A stretch of 20,971 bases of DNA from a virus: positions 1 through 20,971 of IMG/VR virus record IMGVR_UViG_3300020197_003163; one strand, written 5' to 3'. Of the stretch, positions 1 to 6,131 are shown in pieces. A program made the position numbers and the translations under genes. How positions within the stretch are numbered: the stretch's first letter is position 1; every line of letters begins with the position of its first letter. The notes beneath the pieces are model-generated. The model did not search any database. It was not told where the DNA came from and worked only from the letters and a program-made list of their open reading frames with translations.

Positions 1-396
1 GACGCACCAGAGATTCCAACGACGATTAATTTTGGTCCAGCACCGACTTTCCCAGAGACGATTGAGTTCGGTGACGCACCAGAGATTCCAACGACGATTA
101 CGTTCGGTCCAGCACCAACGATCCCAGAGACGATTGAGTTCGGTGACGCACCAGAGATTCCAACGACGATTACGTTCGGTCCAGCACCGACTTTTCCAAC
201 GACGATTAATTTTGGTCCAGCACCGACTTTTCCAACGACGATTAATTTTGGTCCAGCACCAACGATTCCAACGACGATTAATTTTGGTCCAGCACCGACT
301 TTTTCAACGACGATTAATTTTGGTCCAGCACCGACTTTTTCAACGACGATTGAGTTCGGTCCAGCACCGACTTTTCCAACAATTGACTTTAGCGAT
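1..396 (+). repeat. Eleven tandem 36-bp coding repeats
   Basis: Unit starts fall at 1, 37, 73, 109, 145, 181, 217, 253, 289, 325 and 361. Units at 181-360 are nearly identical. Units 1-180 alternate between a GGTCCAGCACC-type and a GGTGACGCACC-type start, and the last unit is diverged. Each unit encodes 12 residues in the frame of the surrounding gene. The array probably continues left of the window. Confidence 0.9.
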
Positions 397-1065
397 CCAC
401 CAGAAGTAACAGTCAATTGGGGCGAGCCACCTTCATGTAGCTGTACGGTTAGCATACAGTGTCCGGGTAGTAGTGGATCATTTGCTTCAAGATTTAGAGC
501 AGCAGATCACAACGACGATCAAAACATTGAAGTTAGCATGGGTGATATAGGGATACCTTCCATTATCAAAGTATTGGCACCTGATATGCCAGATATTCGT
601 GTAATTCATGATATTCCGACTCTTGTGAGAATAGAACCAGTAAATTTGCCAAAGTCAATTAGCATTGATGCGGTATCAATACCAAAACAAATCAAGGTAA
701 TCAACGAGAATGTCCCAACGGAAATCAAATTGATTGCCGAGAATTTGCCAAAGTCGATTCCAATTGATGCGTCGAGTATTCCTCGATCTATTATGTTGGA
801 AGTGGCACCAGATTTTCCCAAATCCATCAGATTGGATGCATCAGAAATACCTGACAAGATTCAGGTTGTGGGAATTCCCAAAAATATCAGTTTGGTTGGA
901 GAAATTCCATCAGAAATTAAACTTGTTATGCCAGATAAACCGGAAGTGGAATTGGTCTACAAGGGCGCTCCTATTGAAGTAAAAATTCAATTAGATGTTA
1001 ATCGTTTAACAGGAGAGGGCGAGAAGCTGCAATGTGTGGCTATCGTACCATGCAACCCTCAATAG
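1..1065 (+). CDS. Repeat-rich fibre-like virion protein (5' end outside window)
   Basis: One frame is open from the first base of the window to the TAG at 1063-1065, giving 354 visible residues; the true start lies upstream, and the ATG at 538 is internal. Residues 1-132 are eleven 12-residue units of the type PTTINFGPAPTF. A Cys-containing linker follows (about residues 140-180, with CSC and C-P-G-S-S-G). Then comes a more diverged series of about 11-residue units, [IVL]P-x-x-I-x-[IVL]-x4, to near residue 340. Each unit has one short beta-prone strand and one Pro turn, the pattern expected of a beta-solenoid or fibre shaft. A role as a tail fibre or other elongated virion protein is inferred from repeat architecture and phage context; I recognise no named family. 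A DUF115-like gene begins 9 bp downstream. Confidence 0.7.
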   Translation, partial: DAPEIPTTINFGPAPTFPETIEFGDAPEIPTTITFGPAPTIPETIEFGDAPEIPTTITFGPAPTFPTTINFGPAPTFPTTINFGPAPTIPTTINFGPAPTFSTTINFGPAPTFSTTIEFGPAPTFPTIDFSDPPEVTVNWGEPPSCSCTVSIQCPGSSGSFASRFRAADHNDDQNIEVSMGDIGIPSIIKVLAPDMPDIRVIHDIPTLVRIEPVNLPKSISIDAVSIPKQIKVINENVPTEIKLIAENLPKSIPIDASSIPRSIMLEVAPDFPKSIRLDASEIPDKIQVVGIPKNISLVGEIPSEIKLVMPDKPEVELVYKGAPIEVKIQLDVNRLTGEGEKLQCVAIVPCNPQ

Positions 1066-1074
1066 CGAGAAAAT

Positions 1075-1926
1075 ATGAGAATTAAAAAGCACAACAACGG
1101 GAATGAGTTCTTGTTGACAAAAGAAAATATGTGGGTAAGGAACTTTACCAAAAATGGGGTGCCTTATATCGACATAAACAAAACCTACAACAAAAACGAT
1201 TATTTTGTATTTCTTAAAAATGAAATACAAAATTCATTGGGAAGGTATACTTGGGTAGACACCGAGAATTTTTATCATGATAAAGTAGTGATTATTTCTG
1301 ACGGATACAATTTTGCAGAAAAACACTTGAAGTTGGTGAAGATGCTTCCAAATGATGTGGCCATTATCGGAGTTAATCAATCCTTGAAAATGTGGAAAGC
1401 GCCTGAGAAAAACATGACATACTACTTGACGAACAATCCTTATGATGAGTGCATGAAATTTATGCCTCGCAAAAACAGGGGATTACCCAAGTGCATAGCA
1501 TCCACCAGAACCAACTATGAGTTCTTATTTAACTACAAAGAAAAAGGCAACATCTATAAATATTGTCCAGTGAATGAAGATGGTTATACTGGAAGAATAT
1601 ATGAGAAAATAAAGTATCAAATAGACGATTATCGCAACCCTGTTTGTGCAGCACTTCAACTGTGTTATCATTTTGGGACAGAAAAAGTTCTTTTATTTTG
1701 CTGCGATGACAGTTTCGATCAGGAACGACCCGGAGCAGAAAAATTACATAACGGCCTCTGGCAGTATCCACAACAAGACATTGCTCATGGGTTAATTGAT
1801 GCGACAGCATATTGGCTCAAATCTATGAAATACAGCGAAACAGACGTAAAAGATCATTCTAGTGGTCCGTTATATGAAAATACAGCATATATAAATGAGG
1901 ACGAGATACAGTCCTTTTTCAACTAA
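1075..1926 (+). CDS. DUF115/MAF-like (MptE-like) Rossmann protein
   Basis: This 283-aa protein has a Rossmann-like core: a strand VVIISDGYNF near residue 70, a second strand VAIIGVNQSLKMW near residue 95, and a later segment NPVCAALQLCYHFGTEKVLLFCCDD near residues 190-212. That order (a VG-type first strand, a strand ending in N-x-S, then an A-x-Q-x-A-x-x-x-G helix and an I-x-L-x-x-x-D strand) is how I recognise DUF115 / motility-accessory-factor proteins, which relate to MptE and sialyltransferase folds and act in glycan or nonulosonate transfer. The match is from memory of the pattern, so the family is tentative and the substrate unknown. It begins 9 bp after the fibre-like gene with only a weak purine stretch (GCGAGAAA) as ribosome site. 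It could modify virion glycans. Confidence 0.5.
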   Translation: MRIKKHNNGNEFLLTKENMWVRNFTKNGVPYIDINKTYNKNDYFVFLKNEIQNSLGRYTWVDTENFYHDKVVIISDGYNFAEKHLKLVKMLPNDVAIIGVNQSLKMWKAPEKNMTYYLTNNPYDECMKFMPRKNRGLPKCIASTRTNYEFLFNYKEKGNIYKYCPVNEDGYTGRIYEKIKYQIDDYRNPVCAALQLCYHFGTEKVLLFCCDDSFDQERPGAEKLHNGLWQYPQQDIAHGLIDATAYWLKSMKYSETDVKDHSSGPLYENTAYINEDEIQSFFN

Positions 1927-1937
1927 GGGGGTTGAAT

Positions 1938-2249
1938 ATGAGTAAAAGAAATCATGAAGATAACTTTGGACAATTCAATTTAGCTGATTTCAAAAAGTGG
2001 ATGGAAGATCAACAAGAAGAATTTCCATACCGCAAAAATCTAGTCGGCATGTATGTTGAATCCAAAGTTTCTATCAAGAAACTCATGAACCGCATAGAAG
2101 CGGAAAACGAAGAAGAGATTAAAGAAGTAGCCAAAGAATTCCAAGAAAACGGTGGTGTTATCAAGGAAGTAGACGGCCACTATTTCAAAATAGGCGTTGA
2201 AACTGGCGAGTTTTTAATCCACCGAATGTTCGTGAAAAGACCAGACTAA
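1938..2249 (+). CDS. Small acidic protein of unknown function
   Basis: This 103-aa protein is charged and largely helical, with a run of Glu between about residues 54 and 70 and a short C-terminal beta-type segment (HYFKIGVETGEFLIHRMF). I do not recognise a family. ATG 1938 is chosen because AAGGGGG at 1925-1931 is a strong Shine-Dalgarno about 6 bases upstream; an in-frame TTG at 1932 would leave no room for the ribosome. The site overlaps the stop of the preceding gene, so the two are probably co-translated. Its TAA overlaps the end of the convergent minus-strand gene by 4 bp. Confidence 0.75.
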   Translation: MSKRNHEDNFGQFNLADFKKWMEDQQEEFPYRKNLVGMYVESKVSIKKLMNRIEAENEEEIKEVAKEFQENGGVIKEVDGHYFKIGVETGEFLIHRMFVKRPD

Positions 2250-2620
2250 ACCTGCCGCCTCGTCATGATTTTTGTTTTGTTGAGATTTGAAGTATAAACT
2301 TCTGGCGTTAGAGTGATATTGTTGCTACCAACCTCTGGGATAAAAGAAATCGGAAGGTTGGAATATCCTCTCTTCTTTATTTTATCCTTGATATTATCAA
2401 AGGAATCCGCAGATTCTATCCACGGTTCCCAATCCAATCTCAATTCGTAGACAATTTCAGTCAATTTTTGATTATTTGCGAAAGGCAAATTCAGGGTTGC
2501 AAAGTCTTTAAGTCGTGTGGGGGGTACTTTCTCTTTGCCTCTGAATTGCGATAAAAATCTAACTCCGCTCTTGTCCCGTTTCGTCAGATAAATCCAAACC
2601 TTGGTTTCTTTCTGTGGCAT
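2246..2620 (-). CDS. Hypothetical 124-aa protein
   Basis: I do not recognise this protein. It has a beta-rich N-terminus (TKVWIYLTKRDKSGVRFLSQF), a central basic helix (about residues 78-86) and a Lys/Arg-rich C-terminus. AAAGGAACAAA directly precedes the ATG at good spacing. It begins inside the preceding minus-strand gene and overlaps it by 62 bp in another frame; both starts carry the same AAAGGAACA-type ribosome site, so both are probably translated. Its stop overlaps the convergent plus-strand gene by 4 bp. Confidence 0.65.
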   Translation of the reverse strand: MPQKETKVWIYLTKRDKSGVRFLSQFRGKEKVPPTRLKDFATLNLPFANNQKLTEIVYELRLDWEPWIESADSFDNIKDKIKKRGYSNLPISFIPEVGSNNITLTPEVYTSNLNKTKIMTRRQV

Positions 2621-2759
2621 TTTGTTCCTTTGTGAGTTTGAGTTCTTCTAGGAAAACCTCGAATAAAATACTCTTATAAATATCGTCGGTGCCGAATTGA
2701 TCGGAAAAAATCTGGCCTGCTTCTTTAGCCAATTTAATTTTGTCAGAATCATTTTCCAT
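2559..2759 (-). CDS. Hypothetical 66-aa protein
   Basis: This short, acidic, helical protein has no motif I recognise. Its ATG follows AAAGGAACACTC, a convincing Shine-Dalgarno. Its start codon shares a CATG palindrome (2757-2760) with the ATG of the divergent plus-strand gene, leaving no intergenic space. The downstream 124-aa gene starts inside it. I infer that it is real from the ribosome site and gene packing rather than from homology. Confidence 0.6.
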   Translation of the reverse strand: MENDSDKIKLAKEAGQIFSDQFGTDDIYKSILFEVFLEELKLTKEQNATERNQGLDLSDETGQERS

Positions 2760-3195
2760 GAGTGTTCCTTTAACAGCTTACGCAAAAGTCAAGAATCGCT
2801 ACTGTATTATGTATGTCGGTAATTGCAATGAATACTTGGTGCAACTCAAACTTATAAGACCGAGCATTGAGAAAATTTATCCCGGCATAGAAATATATTT
2901 AGTTTGCAAAGACGACGCTTATTATTTACTCGAAGACTCACCGAAAACACTCAAAGCAAATGAATATGTCAAAGAAAGATATGGCTACACCAGAGAACTT
3001 TTTTGCGACATGCAAAATCATCCCGTCGAAGAATTACTCAAAGAATCACATATCCCAAAATTGCTCTTGAAAACAAAACAAAACAAAGGCGGCAACCTTT
3101 GCTCTATCTACCCTTTCGGTGCCTCACCCACCAGATCGTTAAGTAGAGAACAAATAGAAAAGGTTGAAAAATACGTTATTTCAAAAAACATGTAA
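2758..3195 (+). CDS. Glycosyltransferase-like protein, truncated by an in-frame stop
   Basis: The first 145 residues open with a Rossmann-type strand (RYCIMYVGN) and a second strand pair (GIEIYLVCKDD), then a later IYPFGASPTRSL segment resembling the P-G-A-S nucleotide-sugar region of GT-B enzymes such as family 9. The frame stops at TAA 3193-3195, yet the same frame continues with coding-quality sequence to 3336, so this looks like an interrupted gene. I see no Shine-Dalgarno before ATG 2758; an in-frame TTG at 2740 is no better. The start overlaps the divergent 66-aa gene. Family assignment is tentative; the interruption itself is plain in the sequence. Confidence 0.5.
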   Translation: MSVPLTAYAKVKNRYCIMYVGNCNEYLVQLKLIRPSIEKIYPGIEIYLVCKDDAYYLLEDSPKTLKANEYVKERYGYTRELFCDMQNHPVEELLKESHIPKLLLKTKQNKGGNLCSIYPFGASPTRSLSREQIEKVEKYVISKNM

Positions 3196-3336
3196 CCAGC
3201 AATCAACGGCGGTTTAGAGTCCGCAGCATGGGTAATTGGTGTCGAAAACGAATTTACAGCCCTCGCACCAACGCAAGGAATTGGTGGAAATTTATACAAA
3301 AGCCTTTATTACAACCTAGATGTTTTCAAAATATAA
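3196..3336 (+). pseudogene. C-terminal remnant of the interrupted glycosyltransferase-like gene
   Basis: Directly after the TAA at 3193-3195 the same frame encodes 46 residues including AINGGLESAAWVIGVENEF and ending in LYYNLDVFKI before TAA 3334-3336. The Gly-rich helix start (NGGLESAAWVIG) looks like the late nucleotide-sugar-binding part of a GT-B fold and has no start codon or ribosome site of its own. A single nonsense substitution in an otherwise intact gene of about 192 codons is the simplest reading. Stop-codon readthrough or an assembly error are alternatives. Confidence 0.55.
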
Positions 3337-3337
3337 T
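3309..3337 (+). promoter_or_regulatory. Candidate sigma-70-type promoter for the 195-aa structural-type gene
   Basis: TATAAT at 3332-3337 matches the -10 consensus exactly. TTACAA at 3309-3314 (3 of 6 to TTGACA) lies 17 bp upstream. A start near 3344 would give a leader of about 50 bases before ATG 3395. The -10 overlaps the end of the broken glycosyltransferase-like gene. Confidence 0.4.
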
Positions 3338-3394
3338 AGCAACACAATATATAAAGGCAGAGATAAGGTCAATAAATTCAAAGGAACAATAGCA

Positions 3395-3982
3395 ATGAGT
3401 GTATTTAAAGTAAAATTAAACAACACAGCCCAAGGCTTGCTTGACAAGCGTTTTGACGCAGGTGTTGAAGGCGCTCAAGGAAGCCAATTCACAACATCCA
3501 TTCAGCGTACAATTTATGTAGCTGGTCCAGGCAAGAAATACAGAAAGTTATTTGACGGCGACACTTTCACGGATTGCAACTACTGGAAGCGTTTTGCCTA
3601 TCCACAAGTTCCACTCAGCGAAGCCTTCATTGAAGTTGTAACCGACGACGGTTCGGTTTACAGTGACGTGTCGGAAGAGAACACCTTCCCACGGGTCTAT
3701 AACATAGTTGTAGCTTCAGGTAGTGAATTTGATAATAACGAGGCCGATATTCTTGGCGACAATGGTGGTTACGCTACATTCGTACAGATTACCAACAAGG
3801 GAGCTAACGACGTTGATTGCCGCATCAATGACGTAGGAGATGCTGTAATTACAATTGGTAGTGGCGAAACACAAGTATTCAACTCTGGCGACCTATTGAT
3901 TTCAAAGTTAAATTTTGAAGAAACCGATGGAGCAACAACTGTTCAAGTTCTTGTCTCTGTCAAGAGTGCTTGCAACAGCTAA
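3395..3982 (+). CDS. Probable virion structural protein, unknown family (195 aa)
   Basis: The protein is beta-rich and acidic with short strands and Gly/Asp turns. Its C-terminal half (about residues 115-195, with TFVQITNKGANDVDCRIND and later TTVQVLVSVK) looks like a small beta-sandwich. I do not recognise the family. ATG 3395 is preferred over an in-frame ATG at 3320 because AAAGGA lies about 9 bases before it and the extra 25 residues would overlap the upstream remnant. The gene is insulated by a candidate promoter upstream and a near-ideal terminator 25 bp downstream, as expected for an abundantly made virion protein such as a decoration, tube or head protein. That role is inference. Confidence 0.65.
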   Translation: MSVFKVKLNNTAQGLLDKRFDAGVEGAQGSQFTTSIQRTIYVAGPGKKYRKLFDGDTFTDCNYWKRFAYPQVPLSEAFIEVVTDDGSVYSDVSEENTFPRVYNIVVASGSEFDNNEADILGDNGGYATFVQITNKGANDVDCRINDVGDAVITIGSGETQVFNSGDLLISKLNFEETDGATTVQVLVSVKSACNS

Positions 3983-4007
3983 GCAAGTTTAAACGGTGAA
4001 TAATCTG

Positions 4008-4042
4008 GAGCCATCGTAGAAATACGATGGCTCTTTTCTTTT
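4008..4042 (+). terminator. Rho-independent terminator
   Basis: A perfect 11-bp stem (GAGCCATCGTA at 4008-4018 paired with 4023-4033) closes a GAAA tetraloop and is followed by the U-rich tract TTTTCTTTT. It sits 25 bp after the stop of the 195-aa gene. It is strong only in the plus direction, as no U tract follows on the other strand. Confidence 0.92.
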
Positions 4043-4049
4043 ATAGGGT

Positions 4050-4214
4050 ATGCCTTCTTTAAACAAAAAAGTCTATAAACCGAAACCTTTGAGCATTAAG
4101 GAGTTTCACGCAAAAAGAAACCGAGTCCTGATTTGGCACGATAATGGCGGACTTGGCGACATATACATGCACCGCATGGTTTTAGTGCGATTTCAGAAAA
4201 TTTCAACACTATGA
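4050..4214 (+). pseudogene. N-terminal fragment of a Rossmann/glycosyltransferase-like gene
   Basis: ATG 4050 opens a 54-residue frame ending at TGA 4212-4214. Residues 24-45 (RVLIWHDNGGLGDIYMHRM) form a first beta-strand plus a Gly-rich loop of the G-G-L-G-D type typical of GT-B glycosyltransferases such as family 9. After this motif the frame decays (VLVRFQKISTL) and stops, so only the first strand-loop-helix of a fold normally over 250 aa remains. No good Shine-Dalgarno precedes the ATG. The stop overlaps the ATG of the next gene as ATGA. I read it as the remnant left by a deletion, though a functional short peptide is possible. Confidence 0.45.
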
Positions 4215-4546
4215 TTTGGGATTGCGGGAAAGAAGTGGCCGTTGGAAAAATAAGCCAAAATTCTATTATAGAGTATAACTATAGGTGTAGCAGCAACATT
4301 ATTGTGAATTGGGAGAAAAAATTGCCACAACTCATAAAACCTAACGAAGTAAAGGTTATCACTAAGAACGGCGAATGCCAAGTTTCCATTGTATTGGAGC
4401 TTAATATCAACCTGAACGGTGATAGTACGGTTGTTTCTGCGCAATCAGTTAAACAAGAGAAAGAAAAGTCCAAATCAAGTGGCTTCAATTGGGAAGTGCC
4501 GGATTTTGAGGCTTCGCCGAAAATTCAATTTGGAAAAAAGGAGTAA
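4211..4546 (+). CDS. Hypothetical 111-aa beta-rich protein
   Basis: The first 75 residues look like a small beta-sandwich: IWDCGKEVAVGKISQNS followed by alternating strands, vaguely reminiscent of DUF1573-type immunoglobulin-like domains (a D-x-G-x-V-x-x-G start), but the usual CGC motif is absent, so no family is assigned. The C-terminus is a Lys/Ser-rich tail ending in QFGKKE. No ribosome site precedes ATG 4211; it overlaps the stop of the preceding fragment as ATGA. The same frame is open upstream to about 4145 with plausible residues (AISENFNT) but no start codon, so the true 5' end may have been lost in the rearrangement. The actin-like gene starts 2 bp after its stop. Confidence 0.55.
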   Translation: MIWDCGKEVAVGKISQNSIIEYNYRCSSNIIVNWEKKLPQLIKPNEVKVITKNGECQVSIVLELNINLNGDSTVVSAQSVKQEKEKSKSSGFNWEVPDFEASPKIQFGKKE

Positions 4547-4548
4547 TT

Positions 4549-5553
4549 ATGGCATTAGGTTTTGACGCAGGTACATATAACCTTGTCTGTTGCAGCAGAG
4601 ACGACAAAGGCAATTTTGCGAACAAGCGAGAAGTAAATGCCTTTTTAGAGCTTCCTCTTGAAAATCGCTTTGTTTTTAATATGATGAAAAATGCTGGTGT
4701 TCCGCTTATTGAGCGTGAAAACGTCGCTTATGCCCTTGGCGAAGCTGCTGTCAATATGGCTTATACAATGAGCCAACTGGAACTCAAGCGACCTATGGCT
4801 CATGGATGCGTTAATCCCAAGGAAAAAGACGCTTTCCAAATCCTGAGCATTATGGTTCACAGCCTATTAGATGATGTAAAACAAGACAACGAAACACTCT
4901 ATTACTGTATACCGGCCAATGCCATTAACGAAGATACGGATGCCGACTACCACCAAAAGGTGTTAGAAGCCATCTTCAAGGCTTACAAGTCCGACAAGGG
5001 CTTTAAAGTAAATGCCAATCCAATCAACGAGGCATTGGCTCTGGTTTATGCCGAGTTAGGCAAAAAGGCATACACAGGTATTGGTATCAGCTTTGGTGCC
5101 GGTATGGTAAACATCTGCTATGCAATGTATGGAACGCCAGTATTCACCTTCGCCATTGTGAATAGCGGCGACTGGATTGACAAGCAGGCTGCGAAAGCAA
5201 CTGGTGAGACACCAACTTTCATCAACAAAGAAAAAACTAAGATTGACTTATCTAAACCACCAACCAACTTGGTAGAACGTGCAATACAAACTCAATATCG
5301 ACTAATGATTGAACATACTATCGCTGGTATCAAGAAGGGTTTGGCCGATGCGAACAAAGCTGTTCATACCGAAGCCCCTGTTGACATAGTGATAGCGGGA
5401 GGAACATCTTCTCCCTATGGTTTTGCAACATTGTTTAAAGATACACTGGTGCAAGCAAACTTATCAATTAAAGTGGGAGAAGTCGTAAAACCAAACGATC
5501 CACTTTATAGCGTAGCTCGTGGTTGCTTAATTGCCGCAGAAGCTGCGAAATAG
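4549..5553 (+). CDS. Actin-like ATPase (ParM/MreB/Hsp70 superfold)
   Basis: The 334-aa protein carries the actin-superfamily nucleotide motifs in order: phosphate-1 GFDAGTYNLV (residues 4-13), a connect-1-like INEALALVYAEL (159-170), phosphate-2 GISFGAGMVN (179-188), the adenosine motif VIAGGTSSPYG (281-291) and a connect-2-like SVARGCLIAA (321-330). The length is close to ParM (about 320 aa), so both lobes are complete. Such proteins bind ATP and often form filaments that segregate plasmids or position replicating phage DNA in the cytoplasm; that role here is inferred. A strong AAGGAG precedes ATG 4549 at ideal spacing. It could also be a non-filament-forming relative. No obvious ParR-like DNA-binding partner or centromere repeat array is visible next to it. 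Confidence 0.8.
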   Translation: MALGFDAGTYNLVCCSRDDKGNFANKREVNAFLELPLENRFVFNMMKNAGVPLIERENVAYALGEAAVNMAYTMSQLELKRPMAHGCVNPKEKDAFQILSIMVHSLLDDVKQDNETLYYCIPANAINEDTDADYHQKVLEAIFKAYKSDKGFKVNANPINEALALVYAELGKKAYTGIGISFGAGMVNICYAMYGTPVFTFAIVNSGDWIDKQAAKATGETPTFINKEKTKIDLSKPPTNLVERAIQTQYRLMIEHTIAGIKKGLADANKAVHTEAPVDIVIAGGTSSPYGFATLFKDTLVQANLSIKVGEVVKPNDPLYSVARGCLIAAEAAK

Positions 5554-5635
5554 CATTAAATTGACTAAGATAACAGTATGAAAGCGAGAACGGGGAATGG
5601 CAATTGTTATATCCCCATGAATTTGAAAGGCAAAA

Positions 5636-6097
5636 ATGAAAAATAATAAGAAGAGTGTAAGCGACTTGGGCGCAGCCGCTTATATTTTAATGCACGAATA
5701 TAAAGTGATTGGTCGTCAAGGGAAAGAAATCTTCTTTCTGCTTACAGCCGATGAACAAACAGCCGAGAAGTTTGACCAACTTACTTTGGATTATCTGTCT
5801 AGTGAGTTCCATCGCTTTGACGCATGTATTATGTCCCTAAAGAAGATTGGGGAATACCCATTTGCTTCAAAATCCCATAGATTTGTCACGGACTTAGGGG
5901 CCGCAGCATTTATCTTAATGCACAAATATAAGGTTTTAGGCAAAAAGGGTAAAGCCATCTATTTTGAGGTAGAAGGCGATGATTCTGCCCGCTTTGATGA
6001 GTTGGCTCTGGAATACCTTTCCAGTGACTTCCACCGATTTGACTCCTGCCTTATGTCTCTAAAGAAAATTGGCGAGTATATAAGCGAACAACATTGA
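5636..6097 (+). CDS. Tandem DUF5659-like protein
   Basis: The 153-aa protein is an internal duplication: about residues 8-74 and 83-149 align closely. Each half begins SDLGAAAYILMH or TDLGAAAFILMH and ends in LSS[ED]FHRFD[AS]C[IL]MSLKKIGEY. The layout (T/S-D-L, Ala-rich helix, a strand with K-V-[IL]-G, a strand with I-[FY]-F, then a C-terminal helix) fits the DUF5659 family as I remember it, a small domain common in phages and usually single. Function is unknown. AAAGG precedes the ATG at proper spacing. The 82-bp gap before it holds a weak GGGGA/TCCCC hairpin but no convincing promoter. Confidence 0.65.
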   Translation: MKNNKKSVSDLGAAAYILMHEYKVIGRQGKEIFFLLTADEQTAEKFDQLTLDYLSSEFHRFDACIMSLKKIGEYPFASKSHRFVTDLGAAAFILMHKYKVLGKKGKAIYFEVEGDDSARFDELALEYLSSDFHRFDSCLMSLKKIGEYISEQH

Positions 6098-6131
6098 TTT
6101 TGCCGTGACTATATATGGCAAGGAGAATGCC

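Noticed and set aside
1-396. CRISPR-like array
   Set aside because: The 36-bp units are directly adjacent without spacers and form an open reading frame.
32-409. A 125-residue Arg/Gln/His-rich frame over the 36-bp repeats
   Set aside because: It is an out-of-frame shadow of the fibre-like gene. Frame 1 is open through the entire array and continues into convincing sequence to 1065.
2559-2620. Programmed frameshift joining the 66-aa and 124-aa genes, as in tail assembly chaperones
   Set aside because: The shift would have to be +1 or -2, no slippery heptamer is evident, no tape-measure gene follows, and the second gene has its own good ribosome site.
2675-2682. TATAAATA, the T4 late promoter octamer (also at 1555-1562)
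   Set aside because: Both copies lie within coding sequence, chance occurrence in AT-rich DNA is likely, and none appears in front of the structural-type genes.
5559-5590. Promoter starting at TTGACT before the DUF5659-like gene
   Set aside because: No -10-like element lies 16-18 bp downstream; the best TATGAA is only 10 bp away.
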